The translations under genes and the position numbers were made by a program. Below, one piece after another: positions 1 through 9,273 of a stretch of DNA of 64,000 nt (positions are counted from its first letter, which is position 1; the number at the start of each line of letters is the position of its first letter). The stretch comes from Paenibacillus sp. 1001270B_150601_E10 (GTDB lineage: Bacteria; Bacillota; Bacilli; Paenibacillales; Paenibacillaceae): assembly GCF_015558675.1 (NCBI RefSeq), contig NZ_JADMOL010000002.1, positions 15,635-79,634 of the forward strand, read 5' to 3'. Below the pieces are notes generated by a model. The model saw nothing but the letters and a program-made list of their open reading frames with translations. It had not been told where the DNA came from and searched no databases.

Positions 1-1
1 G

Positions 2-733
2 GTATGGATCACGGACGATCCTTATTATACTGATACCATGGCACGGGTTGTGACGCATTATCATTATGTTTTTACATTAGAGCTAAACAGTGTTGGCTTC
101 TATCAATCGTTAGGTTGTCCGCAGGTGTATTATTTGCCTTTTGCAGGCTATCCGGGGCATTTCAGACCGAAGACGACACCTTCGCCAGGACAGCGTGATG
201 TGGGCTTTGTTGGCTCTGGGTACTGGAATCGAATTCGATTTTTCGAACCGATCATTGACCGAATGATGAAATACAATGCCCACCTGTCAGGACTCTGGTG
301 GGATCGGCTGTCGGGCTATCACTATTACCAGTCGAGGATTGACCTTGGCAAGTGGATGAGTCCGCAGGAAACAGCCGATACCTACAACACGACCAAGATC
401 GTCATCAACATGCACCGCTCTCCTGAGGATGAATCGGTCAATACCAACGCAACAAGAATTACGGCGTCATCGCCGAACCCAAGAACCTTTGAGATCATGC
501 TGTGCGGAACGCTGCAGCTTACGGATATTCGAAGCGATCTTGGCCGCTTCTATACGCCAGGCGTTGAGATTGAGACCTACAGCTCGCCCGACGAGATGAT
601 GACAAAGATCGATTACTATCTCAAGCATGAGGAGGAGCGGCGCAACATCGCCTTGCGGGGTCTGGAGCGTACGCTTCGCGAGCATACTTATGCGAACCGG
701 CTCAATCAGTTGCTGGGCACAATATTTGGTTAG
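2..733 (+). CDS. CgeB-like spore maturation glycosyltransferase, 5' end outside window
   Basis: The reading frame is open from base 2 (WITDDPYYTDTM...), so the gene begins left of the window and the ATG at 38 is internal. The WxxDDPY stretch, the GFVGSGYWNR segment and the late RTFEIMLCGTLQLTD segment are typical of the CgeB / glycosyl transferases group 1 family, in which the last segment lies in the sugar-nucleotide-binding half. In B. subtilis cgeAB are mother-cell genes controlled by sigma-K and GerE and act on the outermost spore layer. The polysaccharide cluster downstream and the split gerE in this window fit a spore-surface glycan role. The exact substrate cannot be read from the sequence. 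Confidence 0.8.
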   Translation, partial: VWITDDPYYTDTMARVVTHYHYVFTLELNSVGFYQSLGCPQVYYLPFAGYPGHFRPKTTPSPGQRDVGFVGSGYWNRIRFFEPIIDRMMKYNAHLSGLWWDRLSGYHYYQSRIDLGKWMSPQETADTYNTTKIVINMHRSPEDESVNTNATRITASSPNPRTFEIMLCGTLQLTDIRSDLGRFYTPGVEIETYSSPDEMMTKIDYYLKHEEERRNIALRGLERTLREHTYANRLNQLLGTIFG

Positions 734-778
734 GAGAGGGAGTGTCTTAATCTGTAAGAAACATGAACATCGCTTCAC

Positions 779-816
779 ACCGCTTGCGTTGGTCACTAGA
801 ACGGGGCGGTTTTTTA
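779..816 (+). terminator. Rho-independent terminator after the CgeB-like gene
   Basis: ACCGCT (779-784) pairs with GGCGGT (805-810), extended by an inner CGTT/AACG stem, followed by a run of T. It closes the transcript of the CgeB-like gene. Beyond the promoter and riboswitch listed below, the stretch 817-1097 shows nothing recognisable. Confidence 0.65.
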
Positions 817-1023
817 TTATGAAAAAGGAAGAAGAAAGCCTATCAAGGAATAGCAGCGATTATGGGCTGTTGAAGCGATTACAACCTTATTATTCTTTCA
901 TTATCAAGATCTTTCTAGCGGGATAGTAGATTAAAACGAGAGACAGAGATTGGCCGAGATAATGAAGAGAGAAATGAAGATTCAATAGGATTCTATAGGC
1001 GGAAAGTTGCAGCATGCGGTTAA

Positions 1024-1069
1024 ATGAGCGCTCATCCCCATTTACATGAATATTAGGATAGAGTAAGAT
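1024..1069 (+). promoter_or_regulatory. Probable sigma-A promoter of the c-di-AMP riboswitch transcript
   Basis: TTTACA (1041-1046), a 17-nt spacer and TAAGAT (1064-1069) would start RNA about 25 nt before the riboswitch. A perfect 12-bp palindrome ATGAGCGCTCAT (1024-1035) lies just upstream of the -35 and could be an operator. Confidence 0.5.
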
Positions 1070-1097
1070 TCACTTCATCAACACGAACAACCGTTAT

Positions 1098-1320
1098 CGT
1101 CTTCATCGCTGAGTTCCGCATATATGCGGAAACGGGGGAACCAATGAATGTATTCAGGCTTGCGAGCAGCAGCTCGCTCAGGCCTGATAATGGGGTGAAT
1201 CTGGTGAAGGAGAATAAAGCCATGCTAGCGCTTGGCTCTCTCCGATGAACCAGTAGGGCGACTCTTCGATTCCGAACCCGACAGCTAACCTCGTAAGCGT
1301 CCGAGGAGAGGCGTGGTGAT
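1098..1320 (+). promoter_or_regulatory. ydaO/yuaA-type cyclic di-AMP riboswitch
   Basis: The conserved blocks of the ydaO motif occur in order: ATCGCTGAGTTCCGC (from 1104), GGGGGAACCAATG (from about 1135), GGGGTGAATC (from 1193), then GACTCTTCGATTCCGAACCC, CAGCTAACCTCGTAAGCG and GAGGAGAGG (1260-1311). This RNA family binds c-di-AMP and normally switches off potassium/osmolyte uptake or cell-wall genes when the nucleotide is high. No clear U-tract terminator follows, so control may act on translation or through a structure at 1311-1350. It lies about 80 nt before the start of the next gene. Confidence 0.92.
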
Positions 1321-1401
1321 CGATGCTTTCGATCTCACATGAATAAGCAATGCCTCTTACCCGAATGAATGTATGAAACGGGATAGGGAGGAACTCATAT
1401 T

Positions 1402-1836
1402 ATGCAAGAGACGGATCGAATGATTACGATATTCGCTCCGAATGGGATGGGCGAGGATTTTATCCGTCAGCTGAGAGGAGCCGGCTTGCCAGTAGCGGCT
1501 ATTGTGAACAATCTGCGTGCAGGAAAGAGAATGGAGAAGCTTGGCATCAAGAATATTTGGAAGATTCGCACCACGAACAGCAAGGCACTTCCGCCAGAGA
1601 AGCCGCTCGGCCGCATTTACTTGTTCGAGTCAAGCTTTACGCTGACGTGTCGTTTGCTGCAGCTAGTTAGGCCTTGTACCAGCGAGCGTATTGTACTGAT
1701 CACTAGAAATCATTATCCGCGCTCGATTTACCGTCTGCTTGGCTGTGATATGGTTGTATATACCCAGTCCGATAATGTATCTTTCCTGCTGACGGATCTG
1801 CTCCAGAAGACAATCAGCCGCACGGAGCAAGCTTAA
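1402..1836 (+). CDS. Small Rossmann-like protein under c-di-AMP riboswitch control
   Basis: A 144-residue soluble protein with ribosome site AGGGAGG before the ATG. The start, ITIFAPNGMGEDFIRQL, looks like the first beta strand, loop and helix of a Rossmann/NAD-binding fold, as in TrkA-N/KtrA-like domains, but the classical GxGxxG is not complete. The rest alternates strands and helices (IYLFESSFTLTCRLLQLV; ERIVLITRNHYPRSIYRLLG). It is a single-gene unit between a c-di-AMP riboswitch and a convergent terminator. Since this riboswitch often controls K+ transport, a role as a stand-alone regulatory subunit of ion uptake is an inference. I do not recognise the family with certainty. Confidence 0.65.
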   Translation: MQETDRMITIFAPNGMGEDFIRQLRGAGLPVAAIVNNLRAGKRMEKLGIKNIWKIRTTNSKALPPEKPLGRIYLFESSFTLTCRLLQLVRPCTSERIVLITRNHYPRSIYRLLGCDMVVYTQSDNVSFLLTDLLQKTISRTEQA

Positions 1837-1848
1837 TCAAACAAAGTT

Positions 1849-1892
1849 CCCCCTATTCAAAGGAAGGCTAGCTGTTCCTTATGAATAGGGGG
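1849..1892. terminator. Bidirectional terminator between convergent genes
   Basis: A long stem is formed by CCCCCTATTCA plus AAGGAA and the complementary TTCCTT plus TGAATAGGGGG. It separates the rightward gene ending at 1836 from the leftward ATPase gene ending at 1912. Confidence 0.75.
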
Positions 1893-1911
1893 ATTGTTGT
1901 ATATGAAACGA

Positions 1912-3639
1912 TTATACAGCCACCCAGTGTCCCTTGCTCACTTCAACCAACTGGGAATTGGCCACATTGTACTTGTCCTGCAAGGAAGAGTCATCCATCA
2001 GCTTGCGGCTCTTTTGTGCCTCAATCTTCGGATCGGGAATCGGTATCGCGGACAGCAGCGATTTCGTATATTCATGCTGCGGATTCGCATACAGCTCCTC
2101 GCTTTCCGCCAGCTCGACGATTTTGCCCATATACATGACTGCTACACGGTCGCTGATATGCTTCACCATAGACAGGTCATGGGCGATGAACAGATAGGTC
2201 AGCTGAAGCCGCTGCTGCAGCTCCCCAAGCAGCTTGACAATCTGCGCTTGAATCGAGACATCAAGGGCAGACAGTGGTTCATCACACACGATGAACTTGG
2301 GATCGACCGCCAGCGCCCTTGCGATGCCGATGCGCTGACGCTGTCCGCCAGAGAATTCGTGAGGATAGCGAAGGGCATAGGAGGCATCAAGCCCCACCAT
2401 TTCAAGAAGCTCCTCTACGCGCTTCCTGCGCTCCTGCTTGCTTAGCGAGAGCTTCTGCACGTCAAGGGCTTCCCCAATAATATCAAGCACCTTATAGCGC
2501 GGATTCAGCGATGCATATGGATCCTGGAAGATCATCTGCATATAGCGGCGCATCATCTTCATTTCTTTGCTGTTCATGCGGTTAATGGACATGCCTTGAT
2601 AACGGACATCGCCAGCTGTCGGCTCATGAAGGCGAAGAATCGTGCGTCCCGTCGTCGACTTGCCGGAGCCGGATTCGCCAACGACACCCAAGGTTTCCCC
2701 TTGCTTAATATGGAAGCTGATATCATCGACAGCTTTCAATACTTGGCCTTTTCCAAGCTGGAAGTAGCGCTTCAAGCCTTGAACCTCGATCAGAGGCTCT
2801 GCGGCATTCGGCGTAATAATAAGCGGTGCTTCCTTCGGCTTCTTCTTCTCATGAAGCTTCGGAAGAGCATTCAGCAGCTTGAGCGTATAAGGATGCTGCG
2901 GCCGCTCAAATATGTCCTCTGTCGTCCCCGTCTCAACGACCTCGCCCTCCTTCATGACCACCACACGATCACACATGCCGGCGACAACGCCGAGATCGTG
3001 TGTAATCAGAATGATGGAGATGCCGAGCCGCTCCTGCATGCTCTTCATCACATTCAGAATTTGCGCTTGAATCGTAACATCAAGCGCAGTGGTTGGCTCA
3101 TCTGCGATCAATAGCTGTGGACGGCAGGCGAGCGCGATAGCAATCATGACCCGCTGGCGCATGCCGCCAGAGAATTCATGCGGATACTGCTCATAGCGGG
3201 CCTCACTGTCGCGAATGCCGACGAGCTTCAGCATCTCGATCGCTTCCTTCTTCGCCTCTTCACGGGACAGCTTCTGATGCTTGACTAGGCTCTCTGCAAT
3301 TTGCTTTCCGATCTTCATGGTCGGGTTCAAGGAAGTCATCGGATCCTGAAAGATCATGCCGATGTCACGGCCACGAATGCTTTCCATCTCTTTCTCGCTC
3401 TTATGGGCAATATTCTCCCCAAGGAAGAGGATCTCTCCTTCCTTAACATAAGAAGGAGGGGAGGGAAGAAGGCGCATAATGGAGCGGGCGGTTACACTCT
3501 TGCCGCTCCCGGATTCGCCTACGATGCCAAGCGTCTCTCCCTTTTTCACCTCGAAGCTTACTCCGCGTACCGCATTAACCTCACGGTCTCTTCCTTGAAA
3601 GGAGACATGTAGATTACGGACCTGCAATATCGTTTCCAT
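1912..3639 (-). CDS. Fused double ATP-binding subunit of a peptide-type ABC transporter
   Basis: 575 residues holding two complete OppD/OppF-type ATPase domains in one chain. The first has Walker [11 protein letters not shown] near residue 38, signature FSGGMRQR and Walker [11 protein letters not shown]. The second starts near residue 270 with [18 protein letters not shown] and CDEPLSALD. Both carry the oligopeptide-transporter C-terminal segment ([24 protein letters not shown]). Family knowledge: it powers import by a two-permease, one-binding-protein system. It is divergent from the two permease genes at 3843 and 5312, which with the binding protein at 7066 make a complete transporter. The start has GCAGGTG upstream. 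Confidence 0.92.
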   Translation of the reverse strand: METILQVRNLHVSFQGRDREVNAVRGVSFEVKKGETLGIVGESGSGKSVTARSIMRLLPSPPSYVKEGEILFLGENIAHKSEKEMESIRGRDIGMIFQDPMTSLNPTMKIGKQIAESLVKHQKLSREEAKKEAIEMLKLVGIRDSEARYEQYPHEFSGGMRQRVMIAIALACRPQLLIADEPTTALDVTIQAQILNVMKSMQERLGISIILITHDLGVVAGMCDRVVVMKEGEVVETGTTEDIFERPQHPYTLKLLNALPKLHEKKKPKEAPLIITPNAAEPLIEVQGLKRYFQLGKGQVLKAVDDISFHIKQGETLGVVGESGSGKSTTGRTILRLHEPTAGDVRYQGMSINRMNSKEMKMMRRYMQMIFQDPYASLNPRYKVLDIIGEALDVQKLSLSKQERRKRVEELLEMVGLDASYALRYPHEFSGGQRQRIGIARALAVDPKFIVCDEPLSALDVSIQAQIVKLLGELQQRLQLTYLFIAHDLSMVKHISDRVAVMYMGKIVELAESEELYANPQHEYTKSLLSAIPIPDPKIEAQKSRKLMDDSSLQDKYNVANSQLVEVSKGHWVAV

Positions 3640-3759
3640 CGGTTCACCTGCTGTCTAGGATAAAGTTATCGGCAACAAAATGCCACATAATAACAAAGAA
3701 ACCATTGAAAATCTAGTAACGAAGGATTTATATTGTTACAAAGATTGCTATAGAAATTA

Positions 3760-3791
3760 TTGACTTTTAAAAAGTTTGTCTATAATATACT
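3760..3791 (+). promoter_or_regulatory. Promoter of the permease/binding-protein operon
   Basis: TTGACT (3760-3765) is followed by overlapping -10 candidates: TATAAT at 3781 (spacer 15) and TAATAT at 3783 (spacer 17). It lies in the 200-bp divergent region between the ATPase gene and the first permease. Confidence 0.6.
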
Positions 3792-3842
3792 ATACAGATC
3801 GGAATTATGCAATTTAATAGAATGCGAGAGGAAGTAGTGACA

Positions 3843-5297
3843 ATGAAGGAGGTCTTAAGGGTAAGAGACGTACACTCGAATGCAGGACTTGCCAACGTCA
3901 TTAGCAGTGCCCATCAGAAGATGCTGTTGCATCCTATCTATCGATGGATTGTGCTGTTAGTGGGCTTGCCCATCCATATCGTTGTACTCCTCTTCTACCT
4001 CTATGAGAGACGGAGTGACGCATACTCTGAGATTCTAAGGAGGACGAAGCAGGAACTGCTTGACTCTGATTATAAGGAAGAGCTCCGTTGCTCCTTTAAC
4101 GAGCAGCTTGAGCGCAAGGAACAATTTTTTGGAAAGAAGATCAGCGAGCAGGCGAAGCTGAAGCAGGTGAAGCGATGGACGGAGGAGGAATTCAACCGTA
4201 CTTTGCAGGAACGCACCATGCAGCAGTTGGAGGAACAAGGCCGAAAGAGAAGCAGGTATGGGGATACCTTTGCTGCTCTGATGGAGAAGCCGTGGTTCTG
4301 GGTCGTCTCTATTGTTCTTGGGTTGCCGATGTACATCCTGATCTTGCTTTATAACAGTCCTTATCTGAAGTACTTGATGGAACGCCTTGTGATGACGCTG
4401 CTTGTTATATTGGGCGTAGCGGTCGTTGTATTTACCATCTTGCATCTCTCGCCGCTTAATCCAGCAGCGAATATATTAGGAGAGACGGCAACGAAGGAAC
4501 AGATCGACAATTTCAATCAGATCTATGGACTTGACCAGCCTTATCTCGTGCAGTTGTGGAACAATCTCAAAGGCATCCTGACCTTTGATCTAGGCAACTC
4601 CTTTGCAGGCAACGAGCAGGTTACGACAGCGATAGCGAATAAGTTTCCGATAACTCTTACCTTATCTGTCATTTCGCTGTTTGTTGCGCTGATCATTGCG
4701 ATTCCGGTTGGGATGATCTCGGCTACGCGGCCTAATTCCTTTTTCGATTATACGTTTATGTTTATTGCGTTGCTGGGCTTATCGATACCAAACTTCTGGC
4801 AGGGGCTAATCTTTATCCTGAATTTCTCGATTAAGCTCCACTGGCTGCCGGCTACGTTCAACCCGCAGAACTGGCTGTCCATGATTATGCCGGTCATAGT
4901 GCTGGGTACGGGACTCACGGCTGCTGTTGCCAGAATGACGCGATCTTCGATGCTTGAGGTCATTAATGAAGACTATATTCTTACAGCAAGAGCGAAGGGT
5001 CTTAAGCGAAAAGGCGTATTGTTCAAGCATGCGGCGAGCAATGCGATGATCCCGATTATTACAGTGGTTGGGCTACAATTCGGCAGCATCCTGGGGGGAG
5101 CAGCCGTTACGGAGAAAGTATTTAATATTAGCGGGATCGGCAGCTACATTGTAGACAAGCAGTTTATTCCGGATATTCCGGCAATAATGGGGGGCGTCGT
5201 CTACACCGCGATTACGATCTCGATCATTAATGTCATCATCGATATCCTGTACGCCTTTTTCGATCCGCGTATTCGATCCAAGATGAAACAATACTGA
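3843..5297 (+). CDS. DppB/OppB-type permease with a two-helix N-terminal extension
   Basis: The C-terminal about 310 residues are an ordinary OppB/DppB permease: first helix [16 protein letters not shown], the [11 protein letters not shown] and IYGLDQPY loop, and the EAA-like loop ([17 protein letters not shown]). It is preceded by about 170 extra residues with two further membrane segments ([20 protein letters not shown] and [20 protein letters not shown]) separated by a charged coiled region. The two segments resemble each other and may be an internal repeat. The ATG at 3843 is preferred over 3807 because GAGAGGAAG precedes it. It lies 14 nt before the partner permease, so the two are co-transcribed. 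Confidence 0.88.
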   Translation: MKEVLRVRDVHSNAGLANVISSAHQKMLLHPIYRWIVLLVGLPIHIVVLLFYLYERRSDAYSEILRRTKQELLDSDYKEELRCSFNEQLERKEQFFGKKISEQAKLKQVKRWTEEEFNRTLQERTMQQLEEQGRKRSRYGDTFAALMEKPWFWVVSIVLGLPMYILILLYNSPYLKYLMERLVMTLLVILGVAVVVFTILHLSPLNPAANILGETATKEQIDNFNQIYGLDQPYLVQLWNNLKGILTFDLGNSFAGNEQVTTAIANKFPITLTLSVISLFVALIIAIPVGMISATRPNSFFDYTFMFIALLGLSIPNFWQGLIFILNFSIKLHWLPATFNPQNWLSMIMPVIVLGTGLTAAVARMTRSSMLEVINEDYILTARAKGLKRKGVLFKHAASNAMIPIITVVGLQFGSILGGAAVTEKVFNISGIGSYIVDKQFIPDIPAIMGGVVYTAITISIINVIIDILYAFFDPRIRSKMKQY

Positions 5298-5311
5298 AGC
5301 AGGTGTGCGCC

Positions 5312-6820
5312 ATGGAGAAGAGGAACCTTACGGCTCAAGACATATCATTTCAAATCAAATCAGCGCGAGAGTACGGTCAAGCCCACTTTGCCTGGATCGT
5401 CACTCTTGTGCTCACGTTAATCCTGCTGCTGAACAGCTTTGACAGCGGAACAGGTAGCGTGCGGCCGGTATTCTTCGGGCTAGGTCTTGCCTATGCCGCC
5501 TTCACGCTCCTGCAGGCGATCATAGCGATTCGTATCCGCGGTGATCTCATTAAGCGGGGAGGCATTCAGCCGCTTACTCGAGTTTTAGCAGCGGTTCAGC
5601 TATTAAGCGTCTTTACCGGGAATATTTTCACGGTTACCGCAGCAGCAGAGCTCGTAAAGCCAAGAAAGAGCACGGAATACACAATTGGCGTCTATATGGT
5701 GCTGACGCAGTTATTCGTGACTGCCGTATCATCCATCAACATTTTTAAGCCTTATGTGTCCGATACGTTTTTGCTCGGCATGCTGATCTTAATCGTGATT
5801 ACGATCATTCAGCTTATTGGATTATTCCTTGTCATCAAGCTGGATGGCATGGATTCATTCCCAAGCTGGTCGAATGCAGTGGCAGGCGTGCTGATTGCAA
5901 CGGCGATTACAGGCAATCTATTCGCCCTTATTCTTGGCCTTAGGCTTATAGCCAAGCGAAGACAAAGCCTGAATCCCTATACGGCCAAGCGAAGCAGCAT
6001 ATGGGAGCGGCTTACAACAAGCAATACCTCGATGCTTGGCCTATTCTTTATCTTATTTATCTTTACCTTGTCGGTGTGCAGCTTGCTTACCTTTGAGTAC
6101 AGCTTTGCAGTTGAGAACAATTATGAAGCGATTCTTCAGCATTCCAGTCTCGCTTATCCTTTCGGTACCGATAATTTCGGACGGGACTTGTTCTCCCGTA
6201 TTGTATTCGGGGCAAGAATCTCACTCTTGGTTGGTCTTGCCACAACCATCATTCCGGCTCTCCTCGGGGGCATACTCGGCGCATTGTCCGGTTACTTCGG
6301 CCGATTGACGGACAATGTGATCATGCGCGCACTCGACGTGCTGTACGCGATTCCAGGCATTCTCCTAGCAATCGCGATTATTGCGGCATTTGGCGCCAAT
6401 ACGGTCAATCTGATCATTGCGCTGAGCGTAGGCTCGATTCCGACCTATGCGAGAACGATGCGGGCGAATGTCATGATGGTATCCACCTATGAATTTGTGG
6501 ATGCCGCTAGAGCCTTTGGCTCCAATCATTTGTCCATTTTGTTTAAGCATGTCGTTCCGAACTCCCTTGCTCCGATGATCGTCAAGTCCACTTTAACGAT
6601 TGGCGGAGCGGTGATCGCGACGAGCAGTTTGAGTTACTTGGGGCTTGGAGTAGAACCGCACATACCGGAATGGGGCAACATTTTGAAGATAGGCAGCGCG
6701 TACTTGGAATCTCATTCCTATCTGGCTGTTTATCCAGGTCTAGCTATTATTGCATTGGTGTTATCCTTTAACTTCTTAGGTGACGGTTTGCGCGACGCAC
6801 TGGATCCGAAGTTAGACTAA
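5312..6820 (+). CDS. DppC/OppC-type permease with a multi-helix N-terminal extension
   Basis: The C-terminal 280 residues are a DppC/OppC permease: [19 protein letters not shown], then [10 protein letters not shown] and the conserved loop [20 protein letters not shown]. The first about 220 residues add roughly six hydrophobic segments absent from classical DppC, which usually has a single N-terminal helix. The ATG at 5312 has AAGCAGG upstream; a GTG at 5303 is possible. It works with the preceding permease as the membrane pore. The function of the extension is unknown; both permeases being extended suggests an extra membrane module belonging to this transporter type. Confidence 0.88.
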   Translation: MEKRNLTAQDISFQIKSAREYGQAHFAWIVTLVLTLILLLNSFDSGTGSVRPVFFGLGLAYAAFTLLQAIIAIRIRGDLIKRGGIQPLTRVLAAVQLLSVFTGNIFTVTAAAELVKPRKSTEYTIGVYMVLTQLFVTAVSSINIFKPYVSDTFLLGMLILIVITIIQLIGLFLVIKLDGMDSFPSWSNAVAGVLIATAITGNLFALILGLRLIAKRRQSLNPYTAKRSSIWERLTTSNTSMLGLFFILFIFTLSVCSLLTFEYSFAVENNYEAILQHSSLAYPFGTDNFGRDLFSRIVFGARISLLVGLATTIIPALLGGILGALSGYFGRLTDNVIMRALDVLYAIPGILLAIAIIAAFGANTVNLIIALSVGSIPTYARTMRANVMMVSTYEFVDAARAFGSNHLSILFKHVVPNSLAPMIVKSTLTIGGAVIATSSLSYLGLGVEPHIPEWGNILKIGSAYLESHSYLAVYPGLAIIALVLSFNFLGDGLRDALDPKLD

Positions 6821-7065
6821 TCATACGGCTCAATATCAGTATTCATTGTTGGCATGGTGAAGTGACGAATAGTGTCAGATCTGATCAACGCAGTCATCTT
6901 GGATGCATGGATTCTTATTGTATAAACGCAAGAATCGTGCAGGATGAAGGCTGGAACGTTATCGTTCCCTAAAAGATCTGCCGCTCCTCCCGTCCTTCAC
7001 CGGGCGACGTTTGTGAATGATGATCTTGGCCGAACTTGTCACATCATAATCTTAGGAGGTCCATC

Positions 7066-8889
7066 ATGAAAAAAAGTGCTTATGTATCGCTGTTACTCTC
7101 GCTTGTCCTATTGATTAGCGCGTGCTCCGTCAAGACGAAGTCTGAAGCCACGGATGCTAAGCCCGAGACGACGACAGAGTCGAAAGCAAACACGACAGGG
7201 GTCGATATTGAACTGCTTGGCATGGCAAGCGGGGAATCGGATCTGAACATCATCCGAGATCAGCTGACGAAGAATGGCTTTAACGTGAAGCTGAACATCC
7301 AGCCGGATTACGGCAGCTTCAAAGCGCAAGAGGATGCAGGCAATTATGATATTTCCTTGTCTAGTTGGACGACAGTAACAGGAAACCCGGACTATGCGGT
7401 ACGTTCCTTGTTCAAGACAGGTGGAGACTATAGCAAGCTCTCCGATCCTGAAGTGGATAAACTCATTGATGAGGCAGCAACGCAAACGCCTGATCAATAC
7501 GCAGATACGTACAAGCAATTCGAGCAGCTGTTAGTATTCGATAAAGCGTACATTGCGCCATTATATACTTCTTACAAGAGCCAAGCCTTCAATAAAGACT
7601 TGCTGAAGGAGGATTCCGTTCGTCTATCCAAATCCCGATCACTCGCATGGGAGGACTTGGACTTCAATGATGAATCCAAGCGCGATAAGGAGTCCGTTGT
7701 ACTTAGCCAAGCAAATTCCACATTAACTTCCCTTGATCCGATCAAAGGGAATGACGGATCGATCAACATGCTGAACACGAACATGTATGTTCGCTTGATC
7801 AACTTGACGGATGATGACAAGATTACGGCTGATGGTTCCTTATCCTACAACTACAGCATTGGGGATGGAAACTCGGAGTACTACTTCATTCTAAGAGACG
7901 ATGTAAACTTTGCGAAGATTACGGATAAAGCGGCTGTGGATACAGGAGAGCGAGTAGGGGCAGATGACGTAATCTTCTCCTTGAACCGTGCGAAGGATAA
8001 GAACTCGGTACCGGATCACCGCACATACAGCTTGCATGAGCATATTAAGACGGTTGAAGTTGTGAAGGATATTGCGCAATTAGATCAGAAGCAATCCGGT
8101 GGCAGCGGTACGGTGAAGGAAGCGCTGGAGCAAGGCTTGGATCAGAAGATCACACAGCTTGTGACAGATAAGGGCCAAGCGGACACTAAAGCTGGCAAAT
8201 ATCAAGTGATCAAGCTGACAACAACTGAGCCGTTCCCGCAAGTCTTGAACTACCTAGCGCACCAATCCGCAGGCATCGTGTCCAAGAAGCAGGTTGAGAG
8301 CATCAACACGTATGACGTCGCTACTTTTGACGTAAACAAGGACATTCCTTATGGTGATCAAAATACCGTGACAGAAGGACCGAAATACAATAACACGCTG
8401 TATGCAAGCGGCCCGTACATCATGTCCTATAAAAATGACTACAAGGCAGTATTCTACAAAAACCCTGGCTATATGAAGGGGACAGAGCATGAGCCTAAGA
8501 TCAACAGCATCGAAGTGAAGTTCATTAAGGACTCCGACAGCTCCTTGTCCGCGCTTCGCAGCGGCGAAACGCATATCTTCTACGGTGTTCCTGAGACGAA
8601 GTACGATATCGTGAAGGGCGACAGCAAGCTGAAGCTGCAATCCATTGAGAGCAATGCCGTATCTTATCTGCTGTTCAATACGGCGAACCGTGAAGTAGCG
8701 AAGAGCGAAGACCTTAGAAAAGCGGTATTGTACTCGATTAACCAAGAAGAGATTAAAGCCTTCTACAATGGCAACAAGATCAATGCTGTTTCGACGGTTA
8801 GCCCGCTTGTGAAGACAGGAAATGAGCTGAAGGCGGATCCTGCCAAGGCAAAAGAGTTGTTGGAAAAATACAAAGCGAGCGTGAAATAA
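7066..8889 (+). CDS. Circularly permuted peptide-binding lipoprotein (SBP family 5)
   Basis: 607-residue lipoprotein: MKKSAYVSLLLSLVLLISAC gives signal and lipobox with Cys20. The order of family-5 motifs is swapped. Residues about 45-190 match the usual C-terminal part (DQLTKNGFNVKL; YDISLSSW; YSKLSDPEVDKLIDEA; APLYTSY). Residues about 212-600 then match the usual N-terminal and middle part (LTSLDPIKG; YYFILRDDVNFA; GADDVIFSLNRAK; SGPYIMSY; LRKAVLYSINQEEI; DPAKAKELLEKYKA), and the protein ends there. Together they make one complete domain with moved termini. RBS AGGAGGT lies just before the ATG. It is encoded after the two permeases and is the likely ligand receptor for the transporter. Confidence 0.88.
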   Translation: MKKSAYVSLLLSLVLLISACSVKTKSEATDAKPETTTESKANTTGVDIELLGMASGESDLNIIRDQLTKNGFNVKLNIQPDYGSFKAQEDAGNYDISLSSWTTVTGNPDYAVRSLFKTGGDYSKLSDPEVDKLIDEAATQTPDQYADTYKQFEQLLVFDKAYIAPLYTSYKSQAFNKDLLKEDSVRLSKSRSLAWEDLDFNDESKRDKESVVLSQANSTLTSLDPIKGNDGSINMLNTNMYVRLINLTDDDKITADGSLSYNYSIGDGNSEYYFILRDDVNFAKITDKAAVDTGERVGADDVIFSLNRAKDKNSVPDHRTYSLHEHIKTVEVVKDIAQLDQKQSGGSGTVKEALEQGLDQKITQLVTDKGQADTKAGKYQVIKLTTTEPFPQVLNYLAHQSAGIVSKKQVESINTYDVATFDVNKDIPYGDQNTVTEGPKYNNTLYASGPYIMSYKNDYKAVFYKNPGYMKGTEHEPKINSIEVKFIKDSDSSLSALRSGETHIFYGVPETKYDIVKGDSKLKLQSIESNAVSYLLFNTANREVAKSEDLRKAVLYSINQEEIKAFYNGNKINAVSTVSPLVKTGNELKADPAKAKELLEKYKASVK

Positions 8890-8951
8890 TCGTTCGATAG
8901 AAGTACAGCTTGCTCAGGTGTTCATTTAGAGCCATGGCAAGCCTTATGAAG

Positions 8952-9028
8952 AATCCACCTTACAAACCGAAGCATAGACCTTGGGACTCATTCCAATGGT
9001 ATCGCTTTGGCTGGAAGGTGGATTTTTA
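8952..9028 (+). terminator. Terminator of the ABC transporter operon
   Basis: AATCCACCTT (8952-8961) pairs with AAGGTGGATT (9015-9024), with an inner CCGAAGC/GCTTTGG stem, followed by T residues. The rest of 8890-9273 shows only the small inverted repeat listed next. Confidence 0.75.
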
Positions 9029-9198
9029 CTATAATGATTGAGCATGAATCAAGCGCTAGGAGAAGCTGATCACAATCGATGCGTATAAAAAAATCTTAAC
9101 AGGATAGGTGGCTCAGAAATGGTGTTGTGAAGCATCAAGGAGTTCGAAAAGAGTTGACTTGTGTAGGATAAAGTCGAAAAATATCAATTTCCAGTCAT

Positions 9199-9229
9199 CT
9201 ACTAGGTCTGTTTAGTGGTACACTAGTAG
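9199..9229 (+). promoter_or_regulatory. Inverted repeat ahead of the acyl-CoA-dehydrogenase-like gene
   Basis: CTACTAG (9199-9205) and CTAGTAG (9223-9229) are perfect inverted copies separated by 17 nt, 45 nt before the start codon. The size and position suit an operator. A TTGACT at 9154 could be the -35 of a promoter, but no good -10 is seen. Confidence 0.3.
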
Positions 9230-9273
9230 GAGCACATAGGAATGACATCACTTATACATATAGAGGTGAAAGC

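Noticed and set aside
627-926. 99-residue rightward frame over the CgeB-like gene end
   Set aside because: It overlaps the real gene and runs through a terminator hairpin.
8254-8745. 163-residue leftward frame
   Set aside because: It lies wholly opposite the binding-protein gene and shows only its antisense codon pattern.
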